A stretch of 64,000 nt of DNA from Pseudogemmatithrix spongiicola (GTDB taxonomy: Bacteria; Gemmatimonadota; Gemmatimonadetes; Gemmatimonadales; Gemmatimonadaceae), in contig NZ_CP130613.1 in NCBI RefSeq assembly GCF_030623445.1, positions 2,666,001 through 2,730,000 of the forward strand, written 5' to 3'. The notes beneath the pieces are model-generated. The model did no database searches. It was given only the letters and a program-made list of their open reading frames with translations, and was not told where the DNA came from. Made by a program: the position numbers and the translations under genes. This document shows positions 25,288 to 33,232 of the stretch, in pieces; position 1 is the first letter of the stretch, and each line of letters opens with the position of its first letter.

Positions 25288-27035
25288 CCGCCCCCGCCAT
25301 GACCGCGGAGTCCTTCCGCACCTGCGAAGTCACCGGCCGCAAGATCCATCGGCAGGCCGAGCTGCTGGTCCGGGCGAACGCCGTCGTCGCCGTGGTCGCG
25401 CTTCTGATCGGCGCGATCGCCGCGCTCCTGCTCGTGCTCACGCGCTGGCAGGCCGTGCACCTGCTGCCCGCCGACTGGTACTACCGGCTGCTCGGCGTGC
25501 ACGGCATGAACATGCTGATCTTCTTCATCATCTATTTCGAGATGGCGGTGCTGTGGTTCGCGGGCACCGTGCTGCTCAACGCACGGCCGGCGGCCCCGCG
25601 CTTCGGCTGGTTCAACTTCGGCCTGATGCTGCTCGGCACGCTGATGGTGGAGTGGGCCCAGTGGACCGGCCGCGCCGACGTGCTGTTCACGTCGTACACG
25701 CCGCTGCGCGCGCATCCCGTCTACTACCTCGGCATCATCCTCTTCGCCGTGGGCGCGCTGCTGGTCACGTTCCAGTTCTTCGCGACGCTGAGCATCGCCA
25801 AGAAGGAGCGCACGTACGAAGGCTCGATGCCGCTGGTCGTCTACGGCGCGCTGACGGCGGCGATCATCGCGGTGATCACGCTGGTGCACGGCGCGCTGAT
25901 CTACGTGCCGACCTTCCTGTGGTCGCTGAACCTGATGGAGATGCCCGACCCGCAGGTGTACCGGATGGTCTGGTGGGCGCTGGGCCACTCGTCGCAGCAG
26001 ATCAACATGGCCGCGCAGGTGGCCATCTGGTATATGCTCGGCGCGCTCACCGTCGGCGCCGTCGTGCTCAACGAGAAGGTGAGCCGCACGGCCTTCGTGC
26101 TCTACATCCTGTTCATCTCGATGGCCTCGGCGCACCACCTGCTGGTGGACCCGGGCTTCGGGCCGGCGTGGAAGATCACGAACACCTCGTACTTCATGTA
26201 TATGGCCGTGCTGGCCTCGATGATCCACGGCTTCACGATCCCCGCTGGGATGGAACTCGGGATGCGCTTGCGCGGCTACACCGAGGGCCTGTTCGGATGG
26301 CTGCGCCGCGCACCCTGGGGCGACCCAGGATTCAGCGCGCTGGTGCTCTCGGTGATCATCTTCGGCTTCGTCGGTGGCATCACCGGCGTCACGATCGGCA
26401 CGGAGCAGATCAACATCGTCGTGCACAACACGCTGCGCGTGCCGGGCCACTTCCACTCCACCGTGGTGAGCGGCACGGCGATGGCCTTCATGGGCGTCAC
26501 CTACTACCTGCTGCCGCTGGTGTTCCGGCGGAAGGTGGCGTTCTGGGGCCTGGCGAAGATCCAGCCGTACCTCTTCTCGCTCGGCGTGCTGCTGCTCGCG
26601 ATGGGCATGACCTTCGCCGGCAGCTTCGGCGTGCCCCGTCGGCACTGGGACATCTCGTTCAGCAACGCGCCCTACGGCGTGGAGTTCACGCCGGCGGTCG
26701 ACCTGATGCTCGCCATCATGGGCATCGGCGGCATCCTCGCCGTGACCGGTGCGCTGATCTTCATCGCGATTGCGGTGAAGTCGGTGTTCTTCGGCGAGAA
26801 GATCGAGACGATCACCCGCGGCACGGCGATGGTCGGCGTGCCGCAGGGCCTCACGCACCCCCCGGTGCACGCGGCCGATGCCGACGCCAGGAACGAGGAG
26901 TTCCACGCGCCGGCCCGCGGCTGGATGGGCCCGACGCCGGGGACGATCATCCTCGTCGCGGTGTTCTTCATCGCGTTCGTGACGTACTACTTCACCAACT
27001 GGAAGTTGCTGTCGTTCCTATGGAAGGTCGGTTGA
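25284..27035 (+). CDS. Heme-copper oxidoreductase catalytic subunit without the active-site tyrosine; probable non-canonical NO reductase
   Basis: 583 residues with about thirteen membrane helices. All metal ligands are present: H73 and H391 for the low-spin heme, H389 for the high-spin heme, and H235, H284, H285 for CuB (LGHSSQQ, SAHHLLVDPG, PGHFHS). In oxygen reductases of A and B type, the residue four after the first CuB histidine is the cross-linked tyrosine (HPEVY). Here it is Q239. The alternative helix VII tyrosine of cbb3 oxidases is also missing (isoleucine at that place). The HHLLVDPGF segment is closest to B-type oxidases. Published non-canonical NO reductases derived from oxidases, such as eNOR, lack this tyrosine, so NO reduction is the favoured role (from memory; not proven here). 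It is not cNOR/qNOR, whose HLWVEG motif is absent. Confidence 0.85.
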   Translation: MTAPAMTAESFRTCEVTGRKIHRQAELLVRANAVVAVVALLIGAIAALLLVLTRWQAVHLLPADWYYRLLGVHGMNMLIFFIIYFEMAVLWFAGTVLLNARPAAPRFGWFNFGLMLLGTLMVEWAQWTGRADVLFTSYTPLRAHPVYYLGIILFAVGALLVTFQFFATLSIAKKERTYEGSMPLVVYGALTAAIIAVITLVHGALIYVPTFLWSLNLMEMPDPQVYRMVWWALGHSSQQINMAAQVAIWYMLGALTVGAVVLNEKVSRTAFVLYILFISMASAHHLLVDPGFGPAWKITNTSYFMYMAVLASMIHGFTIPAGMELGMRLRGYTEGLFGWLRRAPWGDPGFSALVLSVIIFGFVGGITGVTIGTEQINIVVHNTLRVPGHFHSTVVSGTAMAFMGVTYYLLPLVFRRKVAFWGLAKIQPYLFSLGVLLLAMGMTFAGSFGVPRRHWDISFSNAPYGVEFTPAVDLMLAIMGIGGILAVTGALIFIAIAVKSVFFGEKIETITRGTAMVGVPQGLTHPPVHAADADARNEEFHAPARGWMGPTPGTIILVAVFFIAFVTYYFTNWKLLSFLWKVG

Positions 27036-27943
27036 CGTCCCCCGCGAGGCCACGGCCGCCGCTGGCGGCCGTGGCCCTCGCGGCCATCCTCGCCATCAGC
27101 GTGGCGTGGTGGGCCCTGGCCCTCTGGCCTTTGGAGCCCACTGCGCCGGAGTGGCTGCTTCGCACGCGTGAGGTCTGCTTCGGCTCCACGCACAGCGGCC
27201 TGCCGCACGCCGGTGGCTGGCTGCTGTTGATCGGCGAGCCCATCGGGCTCATCGGGTTCCTCGCCATCGTCTGGGGCGAGGAGCTCCGCGCCGACCTGCG
27301 ACGCATCCGTGCGCACGCGGCCGGCGGCGTCACGATGGCCGTGGTGGCCATCCTCGTCGTCTCCGGGCTCTTCGCCTCGGTGCGCCGCGTCGCTGCGGCC
27401 TCGGGCGGCGACGCCGAGCCCTTCGCGCTCAACGCCGACCTCCCGGCGCGCGGTTCGGCGCTGGCCCCGGCGCTCTCGCTCATCGACCAATCGGGCGAGG
27501 CGGTCTCGCTCGCGCAGTTCACCGGACGCTGGGTGATAGTCACTTTCGCCTTCGGGCACTGCGAGGACATCTGCCCCGTGATCGTCGAACACGCACGCCG
27601 TGCGCGCGCGGACGAAGGCGCCACGGACATCCCGATCTTCGTCGTCACGCTGGATCCCTGGCGCGACACGCCGGACCGCCTCGCGTTCATCGCCGGCGCC
27701 TGGCAGCTCGAGGGCGAGGACCGCGTGCTCTCGGGCTCGGTGGAGATCGTCAACGCCACGCTGGACCGCTGGCGCATCGCGCGCGAGCGCGACGAGAACA
27801 CCGGCATGATCGCCCACGGCAGCACCATCGTGCTCGTGGACCCGCAGGGTCGCGAGGCCTGGCGCGTGGAAGGCTCGCCGCAGCGCATTCGCGAAGCCAT
27901 CGCGCTCGCCCGCGTGGAGTCGAAGGCCAGCGAATCCCGCTGA
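27020..27943 (+). CDS. SCO1/SenC family copper chaperone with extra N-terminal membrane domain
   Basis: 307 residues, starting 16 bases inside the end of subunit I. The C-terminal thioredoxin-like domain has the copper-binding C181-x3-C185 (GHCEDICPV) and H266 (MIAHGS). SCO proteins deliver copper to CuA of subunit II, which fits its place. Unusually, the N-terminus has about three membrane helices (~17-33, ~62-80, ~98-115) and a THSGLPHAGG loop, where most SCO proteins have one helix. The added part may help to dock to the enzyme. Its stop is followed by the convergent cupin gene. Confidence 0.9.
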   Translation: MEGRLTSPARPRPPLAAVALAAILAISVAWWALALWPLEPTAPEWLLRTREVCFGSTHSGLPHAGGWLLLIGEPIGLIGFLAIVWGEELRADLRRIRAHAAGGVTMAVVAILVVSGLFASVRRVAAASGGDAEPFALNADLPARGSALAPALSLIDQSGEAVSLAQFTGRWVIVTFAFGHCEDICPVIVEHARRARADEGATDIPIFVVTLDPWRDTPDRLAFIAGAWQLEGEDRVLSGSVEIVNATLDRWRIARERDENTGMIAHGSTIVLVDPQGREAWRVEGSPQRIREAIALARVESKASESR

Positions 27944-27978
27944 GCGCCGCGCGTATCGCGCGGCGCTCCCGCCACCGC

Positions 27979-28302
27979 TCAGTGCTTGCGGATGATTGAC
28001 GCGAGGATGCAGAAGCGCTCGGCGTCGGCGCGCATCCCGTGGAGCTCGCCGGGCGCGTAGGTCACCACCGTGCCGGGGCCTGCCGAGGTCTCGCCGTCGG
28101 GGCCGGAGATCGTCCCGCGCCCGCTGATCACCGTCAGCAGCACCGTCGCCTCGGACGTATGCGGCGCCACTTGCTGCCCCGGCTCGATGCGAAACACCAC
28201 CAGCCGCACGCCGGGCACATCGTGCACCACCGCCGTCGCCGGCCGGCTGGGATGGGCTTGCACCGCCGCCTCGGCCGCAGCCTGCACATCGAGGACGTTC
28301 AT
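27979..28302 (-). CDS. Cupin domain protein
   Basis: 107 residues forming one cupin barrel: VVFRIEPGQQVAPHTSEATVLLTVISG with one histidine of the usual metal site, a central GPDGETSAGPGTVV turn and APGELHGM at the second motif. It is small and cytoplasmic. Its start overlaps the DUF542 gene stop (ATGA), so the two are translated together. Cupins of this kind accompany DUF542/hemerythrin proteins of NO stress loci in several bacteria. Its ligand is unknown. Confidence 0.8.
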   Translation of the reverse strand: MNVLDVQAAAEAAVQAHPSRPATAVVHDVPGVRLVVFRIEPGQQVAPHTSEATVLLTVISGRGTISGPDGETSAGPGTVVTYAPGELHGMRADAERFCILASIIRKH

Positions 28303-28508
28303 CGCGCCTCCGCCATCGCCCGTGCCAGCGCGTCGAGCAGCGCCGTCTCGTCGACGAGGTCGGCGATCGCCGCCTCGTGCACCGTGCGGTGCGCCCCGCA
28401 GCAACTGTCCACGCCGAATGCGTTGAACACGGCCATCGTGGCCGGATGTTGAGCCATCAGGTCATCCACGGTGCGAGACCGCAGGTCGGACGTCGTCAGG
28501 TCGGTCAC
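28299..28508 (-). CDS. DUF542 (ScdA_N) domain protein, RIC-type N-terminal module
   Basis: 69 residues from a GTG with AGGAG before it. The sequence matches the N-terminal domain of the iron-sulfur cluster repair proteins YtfE/ScdA: TVDDLMAQHPATMAVFNAFGVD followed by the conserved SCCGAHRTVHEA cysteine pair. The di-iron hemerythrin domain that usually follows is missing, so this is the stand-alone version. Such proteins are induced by nitric oxide. It starts a minus-strand pair with the cupin and is divergent from the SufR-like regulator. Confidence 0.85.
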   Translation of the reverse strand: MTDLTTSDLRSRTVDDLMAQHPATMAVFNAFGVDSCCGAHRTVHEAAIADLVDETALLDALARAMAEAR

Positions 28509-28526
28509 GGGAGCTCCTGGAAGATT

Positions 28527-28544
28527 TCAAGGAAAATACCTTGA
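28527..28544. promoter_or_regulatory. Perfect palindrome between divergent DUF542 and regulator genes
   Basis: TCAAGG-AAAATA-CCTTGA, an exact 6-6-6 inverted repeat. It lies 18 bases before the DUF542 GTG and about 88 bases before the regulator GTG, in the only AT-rich patch of the region. This is a likely operator for the SufR-like regulator or an NO-responsive factor. Confidence 0.55.
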
Positions 28545-28631
28545 CTATTGACCCGGCGCAAGCCATTCTCACTGCACCAACGCAGCTGCCCTCCGACCGC
28601 CCGCCTCACTCGCCTCCGCTTCCCGGCCGCC

Positions 28632-29267
28632 GTGTACGAACCGACACCGCTCACCCCGAGCCATCGCGGCGTCCTCGACGCGCTCAAGCGTCGCGGCCGC
28701 AGCACCGTCCCCGAGCTGGCCCGCGAACTCTCGCTCAACGTCGAGACGCTGCGCGAGCATCTCCAGACGCTCGAGGCGCGCCAGCTCGTCGCGCGCGTCG
28801 GCAGCGCCAAGGGCGGACCCGGACGGCCGAGCATCCTCTACGCGCTCACGGAGAGTGCCGAGGCGCTGTTTCCGCGCAACGAGGGCGAGCTGCTGCGCGG
28901 ACTCTCGGCGTTTCTCGTCGAGGCCGGCCACACGCCCCTGCTGCGCAAGTTCTATGACCGGCAGCTCGCCGAGCGTCGCCGTGCCGCGATGGCGCGCGTG
29001 GAGGGACTCGAGGGCGAGGAGCGCCTGCAGGAAGTGCTGCAGATCTTCACCGAGTTGGGCTATATGCCGGAACTGGACGAAGTCGACGGCGCGCCGCGCC
29101 TGCGGCTCTGTCACTGCCCCGTGCGCGATATGGTCGCTGCGACGCACGTGCCCTGCCGCGCCGAGATCTCGCTGCTGCGCGACCTGCTCGGCGAGGATCC
29201 CAAGCGCGTCAGCTTCATTCCCGACGGCGCGGAGTCCTGCAGCTACCAGCTCGACGTCCGCGGCTGA
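28632..29267 (+). CDS. SufR-like (COG2345) helix-turn-helix regulator with iron-sulfur cysteines
   Basis: 211 residues from GTG 28632. Residues ~8-75 form a winged helix (GVLDALKRRGRSTVPELARELSLNV is its core, given here in part as KRRGRSTVPELARE). A coiled dimer region follows with LRKFYDRQLAERR. The C-terminal domain has C160, C162, C175 and C203 (LCHCP, PCRAE, SCSYQ), the placing seen in SufR and related regulators that bind a [4Fe-4S] cluster. The cluster can sense NO or oxidative damage. It probably controls the divergent DUF542/cupin pair through the palindrome at 28527-28544 and also itself. An upstream ATG at 28548 is possible but adds an atypical basic segment. Confidence 0.82.
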   Translation: MYEPTPLTPSHRGVLDALKRRGRSTVPELARELSLNVETLREHLQTLEARQLVARVGSAKGGPGRPSILYALTESAEALFPRNEGELLRGLSAFLVEAGHTPLLRKFYDRQLAERRRAAMARVEGLEGEERLQEVLQIFTELGYMPELDEVDGAPRLRLCHCPVRDMVAATHVPCRAEISLLRDLLGEDPKRVSFIPDGAESCSYQLDVRG

Positions 29268-29321
29268 AGTCCCCCGTCGCGAGGCGACGGTTTACACCCC
29301 CAACCCCCGGAGCGAGCGCCG

Positions 29322-29552
29322 ATGGCGACGCCGACCATGCTGGATGTCCGTACGATCCCACCGCGTGAGAAGCACGCGACCATCTTCCGCACCTTCGACG
29401 CCCTCGCGCCGGGCGAGCACTTCACCCTGGTGAACGACCACGACCCGGTGCCGCTGCACTATCAGTTCCAGACGCAGCGCACGGGCGCGTTCCGCTGGGA
29501 GTACACCGAGCGCGGTCCGAGCATCTGGCGCGTGGAGATCTCGCGGCGCTGA
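29322..29552 (+). CDS. DUF2249 protein
   Basis: 76 residues. The whole protein is one DUF2249 domain: LDVRTIPPREKHATIFRTFD, FTLVNDHDPVPLHYQF and a C-terminal WEYTERGPSIWRVEI. DUF2249 domains occur beside nitric oxide reductases, hemerythrins and denitrification regulators; their biochemical role is unknown. It is 54 bases after the SufR-like gene and probably in the same transcript. Confidence 0.85.
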   Translation: MATPTMLDVRTIPPREKHATIFRTFDALAPGEHFTLVNDHDPVPLHYQFQTQRTGAFRWEYTERGPSIWRVEISRR

Positions 29553-29588
29553 AGGCACGGGGCGCCCGTCTGGCGCCCGGCGCGGGTA

Positions 29589-30632
29589 TCAGCCGGCCGC
29601 GGCGGCGGGTTCGTGCCGCAGCGGCACCCACACCGCGTGCACCGCGAGCACGCCCAGCGTGAGGGCCAGCGTGCCGACGAACTGGTGCAGCACGCCGAGC
29701 GCGACGGGCACCGCCATCAGCAGCGTGACGATGCCGAGCCCGAACTGCACGGCGATCGCCATGCCGAACCAGCGCACGGCGGTCGCGCCGTACTCCCCGA
29801 GGATCTCCGGCCGCGCGCGCCAAGCGAGCACGAGACTGAGAATCCCCGTGAGCGTGGCCAACACGCGATGGTGGAACTGCGCCGCGACGGGATTCTCGAA
29901 CGCGTTCGTCCACCAGCCGACCAGCGCCTGGTAGCCCGGCGGCACGACCTGGCCGCCCATCAGCGGAAACTCGTTGAACACCTTGCCGCCGCGCAGGCCG
30001 GCGACGAACGCGCCGGACACCACGGTGATCGCCAGCAAGCTCACGACGCCGAGCACCGCCCAGCGCCACGGCGCCTCGGCGCGCACTTCCTCACGCCTGG
30101 GATCGAGGTCCGCCCAGGTCCAGAGGGCGATGACGAGGATCGTCAGCGCGAGCGTGAGGTGCGCGGCGAGCCGATACGCGCTCACCTCGGTGCGCACCTC
30201 GAGGCCACTGCTCACCATGTACCAACCGAGCACCCCTTGGGCCAAGGTCAGGAGCGGCAGCCACGCCAGTCGCATCGCGTAGCGTTGCGGCATCGTGCCC
30301 TTGGCGACGAAGTACAGGAAGGGAATCGCGAAGACCAATCCCACGGCGCGCGCGGCGATGCGATGGAACCATTCCCACCAGTAGATCCACTTGAACTGCG
30401 CCATCGTGATGCCGGCGTGCGTGGTCTGCGCCTGCGGGATCTGCTGGAACTTCCGCAGCGCGTCGTCCCAGGCGGCCTCGTTCATCGGCGGGAACACGCC
30501 GGCCACCGGCTTCCACTCGGTGATGGAGAGCCCGCTCTCGGTGAGGCGGGTGATGCCGCCGATCACGACGGCGAAGAACACCGACACGATGCAGGCCATG
30601 AGCCAGCGTCGGACCGCGATGTGCTCGTGCAT
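29589..30632 (-). CDS. ctaA: Heme A synthase (CtaA/COX15 family)
   Basis: 347 residues with eight membrane helices. Conserved family segments are visible: GGITRLTESGLSITEWKP near the N-terminus, WEWFHRIAARAVG (heme histidine), RLAAHLTLAL, FHHRVLATLTG and LHQFVGTLAL with the paired histidines for the heme b cofactor and heme o substrate. It lacks the N-terminal extracellular cysteine pair of Bacillus CtaA, as in the proteobacterial/mitochondrial COX15 class. It converts heme O to heme A, so at least one heme a enzyme is made, perhaps the heme-copper enzyme encoded next to it. ATG 30632 is chosen. Confidence 0.92.
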   Translation of the reverse strand: MHEHIAVRRWLMACIVSVFFAVVIGGITRLTESGLSITEWKPVAGVFPPMNEAAWDDALRKFQQIPQAQTTHAGITMAQFKWIYWWEWFHRIAARAVGLVFAIPFLYFVAKGTMPQRYAMRLAWLPLLTLAQGVLGWYMVSSGLEVRTEVSAYRLAAHLTLALTILVIALWTWADLDPRREEVRAEAPWRWAVLGVVSLLAITVVSGAFVAGLRGGKVFNEFPLMGGQVVPPGYQALVGWWTNAFENPVAAQFHHRVLATLTGILSLVLAWRARPEILGEYGATAVRWFGMAIAVQFGLGIVTLLMAVPVALGVLHQFVGTLALTLGVLAVHAVWVPLRHEPAAAAG

Positions 30633-30707
30633 GCATGGACGATAGTCAGGACGCCGCCCGAGTGCTATCTCTAAAGCGTCACCTTCACCCGGAATCTGGA
30701 CACGGTA

Positions 30708-31946
30708 ATGAGCGCACCCCTCGGCGTCGGCTTCATCGGTTCGGGCTTCAACACCCGCTTTCACATCCAGGGCTGGCGCGGCGTCCGCGACGCGGACGTG
30801 CGCGGCGTCTGGTCACCCAACGCGGCGAACGCCGCCAGCGCGGCCAGGCTCGCCCGCGACTGCGACGTCGGTCAGGCGAAGGCCTACAAGTCCATCACGG
30901 CGATGGTCGCCGATCCGAACATCGACGCCCTCTGGCTCTGCGGCCCCAACCAGGCGCGCATCGAGAACGTCGAGGAGATCGTCCACGCCATCAAGAGCGG
31001 CAAGGGCACGCTCAAGGGCATCGCCTGCGAGAAGCCGCTGGCCCGCAACGTGGCCGAGGCCGAGGAGGTGCAGCGCCTCGTGAAGAGCGTGGGGCTCAAG
31101 ACGGGCTACCTCGAGAACCAGCTCTTCGCGCCGCACGTCGAGGCGGGCAAGAAGCTCATCTGGGCCCGCGGTGCGGCCACGACCGGCCGGCCGTACCTCG
31201 CCCGTGCCGCCGAGGAGCACTCGGGCCCGCACGCGCCGTGGTTCTGGAACGGCGCACTGCAGGGTGGCGGCGTGCTCAACGACATGATGTGCCACTCGGC
31301 GCTCGTCGTGCGTCACCTCCTCACCGAACCGGGCAAGCCGCTCAGCTCCGTGAAGCCCGTGCGCATCACCGGTCACATCGCCTCGCTCAAGTGGTCGCGA
31401 CCGAGCTACGCGAAGAAGCTCCAGAAGACCTACGGCCGCGCCATCGACTACACCAAGCGGCCCAGCGAGGACTACGCCAGCATCCTCATCGAGTTCAAGA
31501 CGGCCGACGGCCACAAGGTCATCGGCGAGGCCTCCACGTCGTGGAGCTTCGTCGGCGCGGGCCTGCGCCTCTCGGCCGAGTTGCTCGGCCCCGAGTATTC
31601 GATGAAGTGGAACTCGCTGGACTCCGGCCTCAACCTGTTCTTCTCGCGCGAAGTCACCGGCCGCGCCGGCGAAGATCTCGTGGAGAAGCAGAACGCCGAG
31701 CAGGGCGTGATGCCGGTCGTTCCCGAGGAGTACGCGGCCTACGGCTACACGAACGAGGACCGCCACTTCGTGCGCGTCTTCCAGGGCAAGGAGAAGGCGA
31801 TGCTCGACTTCGCCGACGGCGTCGAGGTGGTGAAGATGCTGATGACGGCGTACCGCTCGGCCGAGCAGGGCAAGACGCTGGCGTATCCCAACCGCGGCAT
31901 CGATCGCTATATGCCGAAGGTGGCCAAGGGCACCTGGCGGCCGTGA
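30708..31946 (+). CDS. Gfo/Idh/MocA family oxidoreductase
   Basis: 412 residues. The Rossmann fold starts GVGFIGSGFNTRFHIQGW, and the family EKP motif is ACEKPLARN. A C-terminal alpha/beta domain carries GGGVLNDMMCHS with a histidine at the active site. There is no signal peptide, so it acts in the cytoplasm with NAD(P). The substrate is likely a sugar or sugar derivative. It is coupled to the MFS gene that follows by a GTGA overlap, which suggests uptake and oxidation of the same compound. Confidence 0.9.
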   Translation: MSAPLGVGFIGSGFNTRFHIQGWRGVRDADVRGVWSPNAANAASAARLARDCDVGQAKAYKSITAMVADPNIDALWLCGPNQARIENVEEIVHAIKSGKGTLKGIACEKPLARNVAEAEEVQRLVKSVGLKTGYLENQLFAPHVEAGKKLIWARGAATTGRPYLARAAEEHSGPHAPWFWNGALQGGGVLNDMMCHSALVVRHLLTEPGKPLSSVKPVRITGHIASLKWSRPSYAKKLQKTYGRAIDYTKRPSEDYASILIEFKTADGHKVIGEASTSWSFVGAGLRLSAELLGPEYSMKWNSLDSGLNLFFSREVTGRAGEDLVEKQNAEQGVMPVVPEEYAAYGYTNEDRHFVRVFQGKEKAMLDFADGVEVVKMLMTAYRSAEQGKTLAYPNRGIDRYMPKVAKGTWRP

Positions 31947-33184
31947 CGCCGCGGCTCGGCCTGCGGGAGAACTGGGCCCAGTTCTCCCTGCTGGTGCTGG
32001 TCAACGGCTTCGTCGGGGCGATGGTCGGGCTGGAGCGCAGCATCCTCCCGGCCATTGCCGAGCAGGAGTTCCTGCTCGCCGCGCGCACGGCGATCCTCTC
32101 GTTCATCGTCGTCTTCGGCATCGCGAAGGCGGCCACGAACTATCTCGCCGGCCGTCTGTCGGACCGCTTCGGCCGCAAGCACGTCCTCATCGCCGGCTGG
32201 ATCCTCGCCGCACCGGTGCCCTTCCTGCTGATGTGGGCACCGAGCTGGAACTGGATCCTCGCGGCGAACGCGTTGCTCGGCGTGAGTCAGGGCCTCACGT
32301 GGTCCACGACCGTGATTATGAAGATCGACCTCGTCGGGCCGCGGCAGCGCGGGCTCGCGATGGGGTTCAACGAGTTCGCCGGCTACGTCGCGCTCGCATT
32401 GAGCACGCTGGCCACGGGCTACGTCGCCGCGCGCTACGGCCTGCGCCCGGCGCCGTTCCAGATGGGCATCGGCTTCGTCGCCATCGGCCTGCTGCTGTCG
32501 GCATTTCTCGTGCGCGACACACGCGACCACGTGCATCTCGAAGCGCAGGCGCACAGCGGCGACGCCGACGCCGCGCCGATTCCCAGCCAAGCGGAGATCT
32601 TCCGGCTCGCGACGTACCGCGAGCCAACGCTCTCGAGCATTTCGCAGGCGGGGCTCGTCAACAATCTCAACGACGGCCTCGCGTGGGGCCTCTTCCCGCT
32701 CGCCTTCGCCGCGGCGGGAATGTCGCTCGCGCAGATCGGGGCGCTGGCGGCGCTGTATCCCGCGGTGTGGGGATTCGGCCAACTGGTGACGGGCGGACTC
32801 TCGGACCGCATCGGGCGCAAAGGCCTCATCGTCTGGGGGATGTGGACGCAGGCGATCGGCATTGCCGTGATCGCGATGTCGGATCGCTTTGCGGGATTCG
32901 CCGGCGGCGCCGTCCTGCTCGGCGTCGGCACGGCGATGGTCTATCCGACGCTGTTGGCCGCGATCGGCGACGTGGCGCATCCGCGCTGGCGCGCCTCGGC
33001 GGTCGGGGTGTACCGGCTGTGGCGGGACCTCGGCTACGCCTTCGGGGCCGTGCTCGCCGGCGTGCTCGCCGATCGCTTCGGCATCGCCGTCGCCATCTGG
33101 GTGACCGCGGCCATCACCTTCGGCTCGGGGACGGTGTCGGCGCTGCGGATGCGCGAAAGCTCGGGCGCCTCGCGGAGTCCCTGA
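31943..33184 (+). CDS. MFS transporter
   Basis: 413 residues, twelve membrane segments. Two MFS signature loops are clear: GRLSDRFGRKHVL in the first half and GGLSDRIGRKGLIV in the second. The central loop is Asp/His-rich (RDTRDHVHLEAQAHSGDADA). It starts at a GTG overlapping the Gfo/Idh stop. The substrate is unknown, probably the one oxidised by its partner. Confidence 0.88.
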   Translation: MTPRLGLRENWAQFSLLVLVNGFVGAMVGLERSILPAIAEQEFLLAARTAILSFIVVFGIAKAATNYLAGRLSDRFGRKHVLIAGWILAAPVPFLLMWAPSWNWILAANALLGVSQGLTWSTTVIMKIDLVGPRQRGLAMGFNEFAGYVALALSTLATGYVAARYGLRPAPFQMGIGFVAIGLLLSAFLVRDTRDHVHLEAQAHSGDADAAPIPSQAEIFRLATYREPTLSSISQAGLVNNLNDGLAWGLFPLAFAAAGMSLAQIGALAALYPAVWGFGQLVTGGLSDRIGRKGLIVWGMWTQAIGIAVIAMSDRFAGFAGGAVLLGVGTAMVYPTLLAAIGDVAHPRWRASAVGVYRLWRDLGYAFGAVLAGVLADRFGIAVAIWVTAAITFGSGTVSALRMRESSGASRSP

Positions 33185-33232
33185 CCCAGGATGTCTGTGG
33201 CGGAGGATGACCGGCCCGTGTAGGTTCACTGA

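Noticed and set aside
25284-27035. Classical cNOR/qNOR or cbb3 oxidase identity
   Set aside because: The NorB HLWVEG-type helix VI motif is absent, subunit II has CuA and not a c-type heme, and the cbb3 helix VII tyrosine is missing.
33221-33227. TAGGTTC just before two starts (33233 and 52856) as a leaderless promoter motif
   Set aside because: No -35-like hexamer at 16-18 bases in either case, and only two instances were found.
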